NCBI GenBank assembly: GCA_903949285.1
Contig: CAJAYT010000104.1
Span: forward strand, 1 to 33,764
DNA from: an uncultured Burkholderiales bacterium
GTDB taxonomy: Bacteria > Pseudomonadota > Gammaproteobacteria > Burkholderiales > Burkholderiaceae_C
Direction of reading: 5' to 3'
DNA length: 33,764 nucleotides
Position 1 is the first letter of the stretch, and each line of letters opens with the position of its first letter. The notes under the pieces are model-generated. The model worked only from the letters and a program-made list of their open reading frames with translations, did no database searches and had not been told where the DNA came from. The translations under genes were made by a program, and so were the position numbers. Of this stretch, positions 1 through 7,086 are shown piece by piece.

Positions 1-33
1 CCCCCTTCAACTAATCAGGCGAGGAATAAGAAA

Positions 34-64
34 GGGACTCACTTCAGCAAGTAAAGTGAGCCCC
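34..64. terminator. Hairpin at the left edge, possible terminator
   Basis: CTCACTT (38-44) pairs perfectly with AAGTGAG (54-60) around a 9-nt loop. After one A/C mismatch, GGG (34-36) also pairs with CCC (62-64). Read on the minus strand the stem is followed by a T-rich stretch (cccTTTCTTATT); on the plus strand the tail is only moderately T-rich. It could end a gene entering from the left. Bases 1-134 contain no gene. Confidence 0.4.
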
Positions 65-114
65 CCTCTGTCTTAGAAACTGTTTTAAAAATCAAGTATT
101 TTTATGATTTTTGA

Positions 115-120
115 TATACT
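115..120 (+). promoter_or_regulatory. Likely -10 box for the tRNA-Gly gene
   Basis: TATACT lies 14 nt before the tRNA 5' end in a very AT-rich stretch (81-125), a position suited to transcription starting just ahead of the tRNA. No good -35 match is seen at 16-18 nt spacing, so only the -10 element is proposed. Confidence 0.35.
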
Positions 121-134
121 TTTCTCCGCATAGC

Positions 135-208
135 GCGGGCGTAGTTCAATGGCAGAACTTTGGCTTCCCAAGCCAATAGTGAGGGTTCGATTCCCTTCGC
201 CCGCTCCA
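135..208 (+). tRNA. tRNA-Gly (anticodon CCC)
   Basis: The 74-nt sequence folds into a full cloverleaf. The acceptor arm GCGGGCG (135-141) pairs with CGCCCGC (198-204). The anticodon stem TTGGC/GCCAA encloses the loop TTCCCAA, giving anticodon CCC, which reads GGG glycine codons. The T arm contains GGTTCGATTCC. The discriminator base is U (205), usual for bacterial tRNA-Gly, and CCA (206-208) is encoded. The gene is convergent with the Bug receptor gene that ends at 230. Confidence 0.95.
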
Positions 209-229
209 CTGCGCCCTACTCCACAGGCA

Positions 230-1234
230 TCAATCCAAGCTGATATTTTTACGCTCAATTAGTTTTTGATAGGTTTTCTCTTTTATTTCAGCGTTCTTGC
301 GTATTTCCTCTGGCGTCCAGGTAAGCCCCTCAAATGCAAACGTATCAAACCGCGCCTTCACCTCAGGGTCAGAGAGCACTTTGATAACGTCAGCATTTAT
401 TTTGGATTTAACCTCTGGTGCAACCCCCTTAGGGGCTAATAAACTGACGAATGAGTTGACTACAAAGCCTTGGGGTCCACCGGCCTCGCCAACGGTTGGA
501 ACATCTGGCATGATCGAGAGCCTTTTGGCAGTTGCTACGGCTAGATATCTGATTTTTCCTGCCTTATAAATACCCTGACTAGAGGGAATACTTCCCAAGC
601 TCCATTGCACATCGCCGGAACCTACGGAGGTGAAGAGCTGGGATACCTCACGATACGCAACGTGAGTCATCTCCGTATTCGTCAATAACCCAAGCTCCTC
701 CCCACCCAAATGTCCTGGACTACCCACGCCCCAAGAGCCGTAGCTCACTCGTCCTGGCTCTGCTTTGGCTGCAGCTATGAGATCTTTCATGCTCTGCCAC
801 CTAGAGTCGGTTGCAACTGCAATCAGAAAGGGCGTCCTAAACATAGGAGCCACTGGGTCTAATGCGTTCAACGTGACAAAACCCTTTGACTTATACAAAT
901 GTGGCAGTGCAGCCAAATGCTCACTATCAAGCTGAATCAGTGTGTAGCCATCGGGCGCCACGTGAACGACAGATTCGATCGCAATGAATCCGCCTCCACC
1001 AGGTTTATTTTGAATCAATACAGGTTGTCCCCATAATTTAGAGAGTTTCTCCGTAACTTGTCTCAGCACGGCGTCAGGACCACTCCCAGAGGCGAAGGCA
1101 GTGACGATGGTCACTGGCTTGGTAGGGAAGGTTGAGCCTTGCTGAGCGCCTGCCTGAAGACAGATTGCGCTCACAAAAGCACAGGCGCCCCATTTCAAAA
1201 CTTTAAACACTTGAGATAAACGGATTTCAATCAT
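230..1234 (-). CDS. Bug/TctC-family extracytoplasmic solute receptor
   Basis: This 334-residue protein has a signal peptide of about 30 residues (cleavage probably after AGA, before QQGSTFP). The Bug-family pattern follows: FPTKPVTIVTAFASGSGPD near the mature N-terminus, then QNKPGGGG, APDGYTL and the late RYLAVATAKRLSIMPDVPTVGEAG segment. These receptors bind small carboxylates or related compounds in the periplasm for tripartite tricarboxylate (TctAB) transporters. No TctA or TctB gene is in the window, so this is an orphan receptor, as is common in Burkholderiales. GGAG stands 8 nt before the ATG and supports the start. The gene lies 135 nt downstream of a gentisate dioxygenase-like gene on the same strand, so an aromatic acid or ring-cleavage product is a possible ligand; this is inference. 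Confidence 0.9.
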   Translation of the reverse strand: MIEIRLSQVFKVLKWGACAFVSAICLQAGAQQGSTFPTKPVTIVTAFASGSGPDAVLRQVTEKLSKLWGQPVLIQNKPGGGGFIAIESVVHVAPDGYTLIQLDSEHLAALPHLYKSKGFVTLNALDPVAPMFRTPFLIAVATDSRWQSMKDLIAAAKAEPGRVSYGSWGVGSPGHLGGEELGLLTNTEMTHVAYREVSQLFTSVGSGDVQWSLGSIPSSQGIYKAGKIRYLAVATAKRLSIMPDVPTVGEAGGPQGFVVNSFVSLLAPKGVAPEVKSKINADVIKVLSDPEVKARFDTFAFEGLTWTPEEIRKNAEIKEKTYQKLIERKNISLD

Positions 1235-1298
1235 AGGTTCTCCAAAAAACGGTCATTAAGTTGTATTTGCCAACCCAACACCTTTAACTTTCACAATC

Positions 1299-1313
1299 TT
1301 GTAGACAGCTTGC
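1299..1313. promoter_or_regulatory. TTGT-AG-ACAGCTTGC element upstream of the Bug receptor
   Basis: TTGTAGACAGCTTGC lies about 65 nt upstream of the receptor start. A near-identical TTGTGTACAGCTTGC occurs at 21105-21119 before the first ABC permease gene. It also fits TTGT-N2-ACAA with one mismatch. Function is unproven and the match could be chance. Confidence 0.2.
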
Positions 1314-1369
1314 CCTATCTGTGACGGGGATACGATGCACTTACTCCTATTGACAGGGGTGAGAGAAAT

Positions 1370-2413
1370 TTAGGGGCCTTGCCTCACCTCGTAAACGCCC
1401 AACTTGCGGTGCAACGGGGACTCGTCAGCCATAAATAGGAAGGTCGGCTGAGTAGCGCTTAGGTTTGCTAACGTGACCGACGTGTAACCCGGCGCACAGC
1501 AAGTATCCGCCTCCTCCAGCTTGAATTCCTCGCCCAGCACGCCAACCGAGCAAAACCCCTCGATAACGTGATAAACGCAAGAGGGCGAACGAACTGGCAT
1601 GGATAGTTTTTGACCAGGACGGAGCATTAGTGCGTAAAAGCCCAGTATGTTCTCAGCATCCCCACCTGTTTCGGGATTCACATAAGTGACCATGACCGTA
1701 CTCAACCCCGGCTCAGCTTCGCCCAGAGACAAAAGCGCCTCTTTGACCTCAACCCAAGGATAACGAATCACCGGATAAGTCCGAGTGCTTCGTTCAAAGT
1801 CCCTAGTTGGAACAACACCTGCGTATTGGTAGATTTTGTCCCCCCTGACTGCGTCAGTTGGTTGTCTCTTTCCGTTGATGTGATAAGAGGCCTCCATGTA
1901 ATAGACCAGTGGTAAGTCCAAGACGTCTAACCAAACTACAGGCTCGTCCCCGTCGTGCCCGTGTTCGTGCCATTGCCCAGTGGGAGTCAAGATCAGGTCT
2001 CCACGACTCATCGGGCATTTCTCCCCGTTGACATTGGTGTACGCACCTTCGCCCTCGACAATCATTCGAACGGCATTGGGGGTGTGTTTATGCGCAGGAG
2101 CCCACTCACCAGGCAACAATAACTGCATCCCCAAATAAATAGCTGGACTTGCTTGCATCTTGTCTAAACCGTGCCCAGGATTAGCAAGTACCAAAACGCG
2201 TCGCTCTGCTTTTTCGATGGGAGTGAGCTCACCGGCTTTTAAGAGCAAAGGTTTGATGGACTTATAGGACCACAAAGTGGGAGTTGTTTGTGGCCTAGGC
2301 TTGTCTGGGGGCAAGACGCCGCGCAGACTAGGCCATAAAGGTACTAAATTTTGCTGCGCTAAGGCTTGACGGTACTCCAGCGGAAGATCCTCCAGCCGGG
2401 CTAAATCACTCAT
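1370..2413 (-). CDS. Gentisate 1,2-dioxygenase-like bicupin ring-cleavage dioxygenase
   Basis: This 347-residue protein matches the gentisate 1,2-dioxygenase family in length and motifs. Family members are Fe(II) enzymes that open the ring of 2,5-dihydroxybenzoate to maleylpyruvate. The N-terminal cupin shows PGEWAPAHKHTPNAVRMIVEG, with candidate iron ligands H108 and H110, then GDLILTPTGQWHEHGHDG, with H149 and H151/H153 as the third. A second, degenerate cupin covers about residues 240-340 (YHVIEGFCSVG to FMADESPLHRKLGVYE). The start ATG has GGA upstream. No maleylpyruvate isomerase or fumarylpyruvate hydrolase gene follows, only the Bug receptor. Related enzymes use salicylate or 1-hydroxy-2-naphthoate, so the exact substrate is open. 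Confidence 0.85.
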   Translation of the reverse strand: MSDLARLEDLPLEYRQALAQQNLVPLWPSLRGVLPPDKPRPQTTPTLWSYKSIKPLLLKAGELTPIEKAERRVLVLANPGHGLDKMQASPAIYLGMQLLLPGEWAPAHKHTPNAVRMIVEGEGAYTNVNGEKCPMSRGDLILTPTGQWHEHGHDGDEPVVWLDVLDLPLVYYMEASYHINGKRQPTDAVRGDKIYQYAGVVPTRDFERSTRTYPVIRYPWVEVKEALLSLGEAEPGLSTVMVTYVNPETGGDAENILGFYALMLRPGQKLSMPVRSPSCVYHVIEGFCSVGVLGEEFKLEEADTCCAPGYTSVTLANLSATQPTFLFMADESPLHRKLGVYEVRQGP

Positions 2414-2736
2414 TTTTTATTCCAGTGTTAACAGTTAATTTTAGAAGGTTGAAACAAAATATCTTTTCTTGATACGCTGCGTTCAATTCATTTAAGCCCT
2501 CAATCAATTTTAATTAATTTAAGCTCTTTAAAATACTTAACTATATCGTCGTTATTGCCTGTAAAAACCCAGCATAGGGTAAGTACTTCCTCATGCCCGA
2601 TCCCTCAGAATACGACTTTTGTGATGATTAGTATACTTATCAAGCCCCTGCGACTTCACTTAGCACCACAGGGCGCCTCAGTGCATAACTACAAAACCCT
2701 ACAGAGAAACCACCCCTGTCACTTGAAAGATCCAGA
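2414..2736. other. 323-nt intergenic region, divergent promoters
   Basis: This AT-rich spacer lies between the divergently oriented dioxygenase and GNAT genes. It must hold both promoters, but no convincing -35/-10 pair stands out. It contains TGTTAACA close to the dioxygenase start and a run of TTAA-rich sequence near 2505-2535. A 61-codon TTG-initiated frame (2555-2740) ends in an ATGA overlap with the GNAT start; it lacks a ribosome-binding site and recognisable features and is not called as a gene. Confidence 0.4.
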
Positions 2737-3252
2737 ATGACGAGTACCCGTCGAATTTATCTTGAGAAAATTCAACACAAGCACGAAAAAGAATACCTAC
2801 GTGCTGTAAAAGGAAGTCTTAAAACACTCAAGCCTTGGATTGAGGTTGTGAAAACGCATAAATCTTTTTCACAGTTCGTAAGGGAAGTTTCTACCCCTGA
2901 GGATAAAGCCTATCTCGTGCGTCGCTTAGGAGACGACGCTCTAATAGGTACCGTTGAGATCAGGGATATCTTTCTTGGGCATTTCAGATGTGGGTATTTG
3001 ATTTACTATGCTTTTGAAGGATTCAGAGGGCAAGGCTATATGAAAGAAGCTTTGTCTTGTGTCATTGACAAGGCGTTTAACAAATTCAAACTACACCGCC
3101 TGGAAGCCAATATTCAGCCCTCAAACAAAGACTCTATTGAGCTCGCCAAATCCGTTGGACTCTCATACGAAGGGTACAGCCCAAAATTCTTAAAAATAAA
3201 TGGGGATTGGAAAGATCACGAGCGCTGGGCCATGATAAATGATAAGGTATAG
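2737..3252 (+). CDS. GNAT-family N-acetyltransferase (RimJ/RimL-like)
   Basis: This 171-residue single-domain protein has the GNAT fold. The acetyl-CoA-binding motif A is seen at residues 94-106 as EGFRGQGYMKEAL, with R97-G-Q-G100-Y. The following HRLEANIQPSNKDSIELAKSVGLSYEG (120-146) and the end segment FLKINGDWKDHERWAM are typical of the RimJ/RimL ribosomal-protein alanine acetyltransferase branch. The acceptor substrate cannot be told from sequence; members of this branch acetylate protein N-termini, antibiotics or polyamines. The ribosome-binding site before the ATG is weak. The DnaQ/GIY-YIG gene starts 50 nt downstream on the same strand, so they may be co-transcribed. Confidence 0.85.
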   Translation: MTSTRRIYLEKIQHKHEKEYLRAVKGSLKTLKPWIEVVKTHKSFSQFVREVSTPEDKAYLVRRLGDDALIGTVEIRDIFLGHFRCGYLIYYAFEGFRGQGYMKEALSCVIDKAFNKFKLHRLEANIQPSNKDSIELAKSVGLSYEGYSPKFLKINGDWKDHERWAMINDKV

Positions 3253-3302
3253 ATTCTTAGGTACATTGCACTCCTCCCCTTACCCACAGACAATAGCAAA
3301 AC

Positions 3303-4703
3303 GTGAACCCTCTCGCTTTCGTTGACATTGAGACCACAGGATCGCATTTTGAGCGCGACCGTATCACTGAAATTGCAATTATTTCGTTTCAAAACGGTCA
3401 AACTACACGCTTTGAAACTCTGCTTGATCCAGAGGTCTATATCCCCTCCGGCATTACAGTCCTGACTGGCATCAGCCCTCAAATGGTCCAGGGGCAACCT
3501 ACATTTGAAGAGCGTGCCCAAGAACTCTTTCAAGAGCTTGAGGATAAGATATTTATCGCCCATAATGCCCGTTTTGACTACGGTTTTTTAAAAGCCGCTT
3601 TCAAAAGAGTTGGGCTCGACTTTAAGCCCAAAGTCATATGTACCGTAAAACTATCGCGCATGCTCTTTCCGGAGCAAAAGAGACATAACCTTGACACGAT
3701 CATTCAAACGCACGGCTTAACTTGTGCCTCAAGGCATAGGGCAATGGGCGATGCTGACATTCTTTTGCAGTTTTGGAGACTTTGTGCTGAACGGTTCGGG
3801 GAGGAAACGCTGAAAGCATCCGTTACAAAGCTTCTTAAACAAACTAGTATTCCCGCCAATATTGATGAGTCCTTGGTGAGATCCATTCCAGACACTCCCG
3901 GAGTCTATATTTTTTATGCAGACCACCAAGAGTATCTCTACATTGGCAAGAGCAAAACACTACGAACCAGGGTCATGAGTCATTTTCAGCAAGCCCTTAC
4001 CCAGCGTAAGGAGGCAAAGATGTCTCTAAGAGTCAAACACATTGAATGGGTTCAAACCAGTGGGGAGCTTGGAGCATTGCTACTAGAGTCTAAACTGGTG
4101 AAGGAGCATCTTCCGACCATGAACGTTCGACTCAGACGGACCACCGAGCTTTGTGCCTGGAAGCTTGAATCCAACCACCTGGGTTACAGCGTCCCCAGCT
4201 TAATTTCTAAACATGACCTTGTGCCAGGGGCACAAAAAGATATCTACGGGCCTTTTAGAGGAAAGCGTGAAGCAGTTGAAGTCTTAAAGAAATTGGCCAA
4301 AAATCACAACTTATGCGAAACCATTCTAGGTCTTGAGAAAGTATCCCCAGGTAAGCCGTGTTTTGGTTATCAATTAAAGACTTGCAACGGTGCTTGTGTG
4401 GGATTAGAAAAACCTGAATTGCATAATTTAAAGCTGACTTCAGCCTTAAAACAGATGGAGCTCACTATCTGGCCCTATGAAGGAGCAATTGGCATCAAGG
4501 AGGGAGATGGTTGTCATTTATTTGATAAGTGGATCTACATGGGATTTGCCTGTGACCCACAATCCGTCGAGGATTTATTAAACAACTCCCTACCAGAATT
4601 TGATTTGGATATTTATAAAATCATAAAGACTTTTCTAAGAAAAACAAGCCAAAGCAATATCCTCAATTTCACAAACGCAAAGCTAACTCCTACAGCCTAT
4701 TGA
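3303..4703 (+). CDS. DnaQ-like 3'-5' exonuclease fused to a UvrC-like GIY-YIG nuclease
   Basis: This 466-residue protein is a two-nuclease fusion. Residues 1-165 form a DEDDh exonuclease: D8 and E10 (FVDIETTG), D92 (HNARFDYGFL), and H145/D150 (HRAMGD). Residues 197-280 form a GIY-YIG domain: G200-V-Y, YLYIGKSK (Y213-I-G215), R221 and the catalytic-type E262 (LLLESKLVKEHLP). Four cysteines, C338, C353, C361 and C365, follow; the last three have the spacing of the UvrC 4Fe-4S ligands. The UVR, RNase H-like and helix-hairpin-helix parts of full UvrC are absent, as in Cho. A role in DNA repair or damage processing is inferred. The start is GTG: an in-frame TAG 9 nt upstream excludes any earlier start, and the next ATG would remove the active site. 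Confidence 0.88.
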   Translation: MNPLAFVDIETTGSHFERDRITEIAIISFQNGQTTRFETLLDPEVYIPSGITVLTGISPQMVQGQPTFEERAQELFQELEDKIFIAHNARFDYGFLKAAFKRVGLDFKPKVICTVKLSRMLFPEQKRHNLDTIIQTHGLTCASRHRAMGDADILLQFWRLCAERFGEETLKASVTKLLKQTSIPANIDESLVRSIPDTPGVYIFYADHQEYLYIGKSKTLRTRVMSHFQQALTQRKEAKMSLRVKHIEWVQTSGELGALLLESKLVKEHLPTMNVRLRRTTELCAWKLESNHLGYSVPSLISKHDLVPGAQKDIYGPFRGKREAVEVLKKLAKNHNLCETILGLEKVSPGKPCFGYQLKTCNGACVGLEKPELHNLKLTSALKQMELTIWPYEGAIGIKEGDGCHLFDKWIYMGFACDPQSVEDLLNNSLPEFDLDIYKIIKTFLRKTSQSNILNFTNAKLTPTAY

Positions 4704-4746
4704 GATGTTAAGGGGGGCCGTGATTTCCACAATTACGCGACGTTCT

Positions 4747-4764
4747 GATTACATTGCTGTAATC
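4747..4764. repeat. 18-bp perfect inverted repeat, possible operator
   Basis: GATTACA and TGTAATC flank the four bases TTGC. It has no following T-run, so it is more like a protein-binding site than a terminator. It lies 43 nt after the nuclease stop codon and about 300 nt before the globin-YbjN start. Confidence 0.4.
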
Positions 4765-4858
4765 GCCCTTCAACCAATATTAGACACAGATAGTTCATTT
4801 GTCGTCACACGGCAAATTAAACCACCGCATTAAGTAGTAATTTAAAAGTAGATCTTGC

Positions 4859-4890
4859 ATTTTATTTAGCCCTATAGCACTAAATAAAAT
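4859..4890. repeat. Inverted repeat with 11-bp arms
   Basis: ATTTTATTTAG (4859-4869) is the exact reverse complement of CTAAATAAAAT (4880-4890), with a 10-base spacer. The AT-rich arms are poor for a terminator and better suited to an operator or a promoter-overlapping element. It lies about 175 nt before the globin-YbjN start codon. Confidence 0.45.
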
Positions 4891-5050
4891 CAAAAATGAA
4901 TAATGTGTAACTTAGGAAGTCTTAATTTGCATGCTCTATCAATCGTGCGCCTGATTGTGGGAAACATTTGTTTGCAATGCAAAATTGATCAATCGCTCAG
5001 AAAGACATTACATAAATATATCTTCACCAAATGGAAAATACATATCACTT

Positions 5051-5059
5051 AGGGGGAAG
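5051..5059 (+). promoter_or_regulatory. Ribosome-binding site that fixes the globin-YbjN start
   Basis: AGGGGGAAG lies 6 nt before the ATG at 5066 (core AGGGGG 9 nt before it). It is the best Shine-Dalgarno match in this region and argues against the upstream TTG at 4955. Confidence 0.7.
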
Positions 5060-5065
5060 CTATCA

Positions 5066-5881
5066 ATGATAGAAGTGTTTAATAGATACGGGGGATTAGA
5101 GGGATTAAAGTCCATCATAAACGTATTGCATCAAGAAGTTGTTGCTAAGCAAGAGGTTCGTCATTTCCTGTTTAACTCTAATGTAGAGCAGTTATACAAG
5201 GATCAGGTTAATTACATGCCCTACGTTTTAAGAAAATCTGATCGAACGTACCGTGAGAATATTATTCAAACTGCTCCACCCGATGTCCGTATCGGTGGCG
5301 GGCAATTTGAAGAGATCGTGCAAATATTCAAACGCATACTACTCAAAGAGTTCAAGGTTAATAGAGATGATGTTGGGAGAATTGTCTCTCATGTTTTAGA
5401 GCTCATTGAGGAAACTCGCGCACAAGCCGAGGACTTAACCATCATGACGTGGAAACCCGTAGACATAACGCCGGTCAACATAGACCGATTTTTCACTAAA
5501 TCTGGATTTATGTCCAAGATCAACCCTAGTGGAGAAATCTCAGTTCTATCTGGGGGCTCCTACCCGTTCACGCTTCGAATGGATAAGGAGAACAAATATA
5601 TTGTTCTGATTGCAAGATCGTATGCCAAGGACGGCGTAACGACTGATCAATTAAAGCAAGTTATTGAAGGTGCGGATACCAAATCGCCAGCCCTAAAATA
5701 CCGTGTGCTTGAGACTGATAAGAACCCTGTATTCGTATCCGATTACAAATTACCTTATAAAAACGGCATACCTACAAGATTGTTCTTCAGGGCCGCTAAA
5801 TTGTTCTCTGTTGCCTTCTCTGAGGCGCTAGATTGCGACAGGGAGGGATATTTAAAGAACCTTGTAAAATCAGGGGCATAA
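5066..5881 (+). CDS. Haem-less truncated-globin-fold / YbjN-like domain fusion
   Basis: Counting from the ATG at 5066 gives 271 residues. Residues 5-118 align without gaps through the A to E helices of group 1 truncated haemoglobins: YGG at 8-10, the FY(B9-B10) position replaced by L21-H22, F34 at the CD region, and DQ at 46-47. One extra residue comes before Y62. From there the alignment puts P71 exactly where the proximal F8 histidine should be (APPDVRI instead of AHxxLxI), and the later HHF becomes GQF (79-81). Haem binding in the usual way is therefore unlikely. Residues ~130-260 resemble the YbjN/CesT-like chaperone domain: FFTKSGFMSKINPSGEI, then VSDYKLPYKNGIPTRLFFRA. A sensor or chaperone role is inferred only. 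A small coiled-coil gene follows 31 nt downstream. Confidence 0.65.
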   Translation: MIEVFNRYGGLEGLKSIINVLHQEVVAKQEVRHFLFNSNVEQLYKDQVNYMPYVLRKSDRTYRENIIQTAPPDVRIGGGQFEEIVQIFKRILLKEFKVNRDDVGRIVSHVLELIEETRAQAEDLTIMTWKPVDITPVNIDRFFTKSGFMSKINPSGEISVLSGGSYPFTLRMDKENKYIVLIARSYAKDGVTTDQLKQVIEGADTKSPALKYRVLETDKNPVFVSDYKLPYKNGIPTRLFFRAAKLFSVAFSEALDCDREGYLKNLVKSGA

Positions 5882-5912
5882 TCACAAAATCAAATAGCCC
5901 AAGGGAGAAGAT

Positions 5913-6269
5913 ATGAGCGATTCGAATGATCAAAATAAACAAAAAGAAGTCGAACTCCTTCAAAACTCCATCGATCACCTTAAAAGTGTTCACCTAAAGC
6001 TTGAGGCCACTGCAAAAGCGGCTAAGGAGAGACGAGAGAAAGCTCAACAAAGTGCTTTAGCCGCAGCACCAGCAAAAACATCTCAAGCAGATAATAAACC
6101 TGCCGTTTTGACTCAGCCAATTGACTCTGCTCCAATGGAGCCAACCGGAGAAGACTTGGTGGAGCCGACTGGGGATGATCCCATTGAAATTGACTCCGTT
6201 GTTGAATCATTAAAGTTATCCGCAGGCGAGATAGCGCATGAAGAGTTTCATGGCCTGCATTCGAAATAA
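5913..6269 (+). CDS. Small charged coiled-coil protein of unknown function
   Basis: This is an unrecognised 118-residue soluble protein with no signal peptide or membrane segment. Residues 9-50 are strongly charged and helix-forming (KQKEVELLQNSIDHLK, then KERREKAQQ), probably a coiled coil. A Pro/Ala-rich linker follows. An acidic segment has the repeated unit EPTGEDLV / EPTGDDPI. The end is an amphipathic stretch with IAHEEFHGLHSK. AGGGAGAAG just before the ATG is a strong ribosome-binding site. It lies 31 nt after the globin-YbjN gene on the same strand, so the two are probably one operon and may interact. The gene is real on the basis of its ribosome-binding site and position, but no function can be named. 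Confidence 0.7.
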   Translation: MSDSNDQNKQKEVELLQNSIDHLKSVHLKLEATAKAAKERREKAQQSALAAAPAKTSQADNKPAVLTQPIDSAPMEPTGEDLVEPTGDDPIEIDSVVESLKLSAGEIAHEEFHGLHSK

Positions 6270-6383
6270 CCTTTGATAGATAAGTACGGCTCGGTCGACC
6301 CTCACTGCTTCGCCCGTTTCATGGATTAGACGCTATAACTTGAGCAAGATATTAGCAAATAATCTAAAACCTAAATTCGCTTT

Positions 6384-7031
6384 ATGTGCGCGCATTTCGA
6401 ATCCATCAAAGATCCTGCTCGTCTCAAATCAAGGTTTAAGGTAAGTCTGCCGCCCAAAGCCAATTTTGATGTTTGGCCCACCTACGCATCTACTTTTATT
6501 AGACTTTCCCAAGAACCTAGCGCAAGCCCCGGTAGTGAAGGGAGTGCAGAGGGTATTTCTGGTCATTTTGGTCTGATCCCACACTGGTCCAAGGATACTA
6601 AGATTTCAAGGCACACCTACAACGCGAGAATTGAGACCGTAGCAGATAAACCTGCCTTCAAAGATGCGTGGCGACTCAAAAGACTTTGTATTATTCCTGC
6701 TGAATCAATATTCGAGCCTGATTGGCGATCCGGGAAAGCTGTAAGCACCAAAATTCAAAGGGCCGATCAAGAGCCACTTGGCATTGCAGGCATATGGACA
6801 GGATGGAGGAGACCAGATGGAGAGATCATCAGAAGTTTCAGCATGCTGACTATTAATGCAGACGATCATTTACTAATGAAAAATTTTCACAAACCAGATG
6901 AAGAGAAAAGAATGGTCGCAATCCTTGATGAGCAATACTACAGTGAGTGGTTGAACTCAAAAGATGAAGGATGCCTGAAGTACATCCTTCCCTACCCCGC
7001 AGAAAAGTTGGTGGCTCACGCCGCGCAGTAA
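6384..7031 (+). CDS. SRAP-domain protein (YedK/HMCES family)
   Basis: This 215-residue protein has the SRAP layout. Met1 is followed directly by Cys2 (MCAHF), the residue that, after Met removal, forms a thiazolidine crosslink with abasic sites in single-stranded DNA. The family's NAR motif is present (YNARIETVADKPAFKDAW, around residues 78-95), with an active-site glutamate in AESIFEP and a histidine in NFHKPDEEKRM. SRAP proteins shield abasic sites at stalled forks. The start is certain because Cys2 must follow the initiator Met. The second position reads CAHF rather than the common CGRF. It lies 114 nt after the small coiled-coil gene and converges on the RND operon. Its presence with the nuclease fusion suggests a DNA-damage theme for 3303-7031. 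Confidence 0.9.
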   Translation: MCAHFESIKDPARLKSRFKVSLPPKANFDVWPTYASTFIRLSQEPSASPGSEGSAEGISGHFGLIPHWSKDTKISRHTYNARIETVADKPAFKDAWRLKRLCIIPAESIFEPDWRSGKAVSTKIQRADQEPLGIAGIWTGWRRPDGEIIRSFSMLTINADDHLLMKNFHKPDEEKRMVAILDEQYYSEWLNSKDEGCLKYILPYPAEKLVAHAAQ

Positions 7032-7086
7032 ACTTTTAAATGCTGCTTCATTCCAAATCAGCTTAACCAATTGCGAGCCCCGTGGG

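Larger units (their letters stand above)
4704..5065. other. 362-nt intergenic region upstream of the globin-YbjN gene
   Basis: This AT-rich spacer holds two perfect inverted repeats (4747-4764 and 4859-4890, listed separately) and ends with a strong ribosome-binding site at 5051-5059. The plus-strand frame that runs through its last 111 nt from a TTG at 4955 is treated as non-coding. No typical Rho-independent terminator follows the nuclease gene. Confidence 0.5.

Noticed and set aside
2555..2740. 61-codon frame ending in an ATGA overlap with the GNAT gene
   Set aside because: TTG start, no ribosome-binding site, no domain or signal peptide; the overlap alone is weak evidence.
4955..5065. 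Upstream extension of the globin-YbjN gene from a TTG
   Set aside because: The added 37 residues have no globin similarity and the TTG lacks a ribosome-binding site, while AGGGGGAAG stands before the ATG at 5066.
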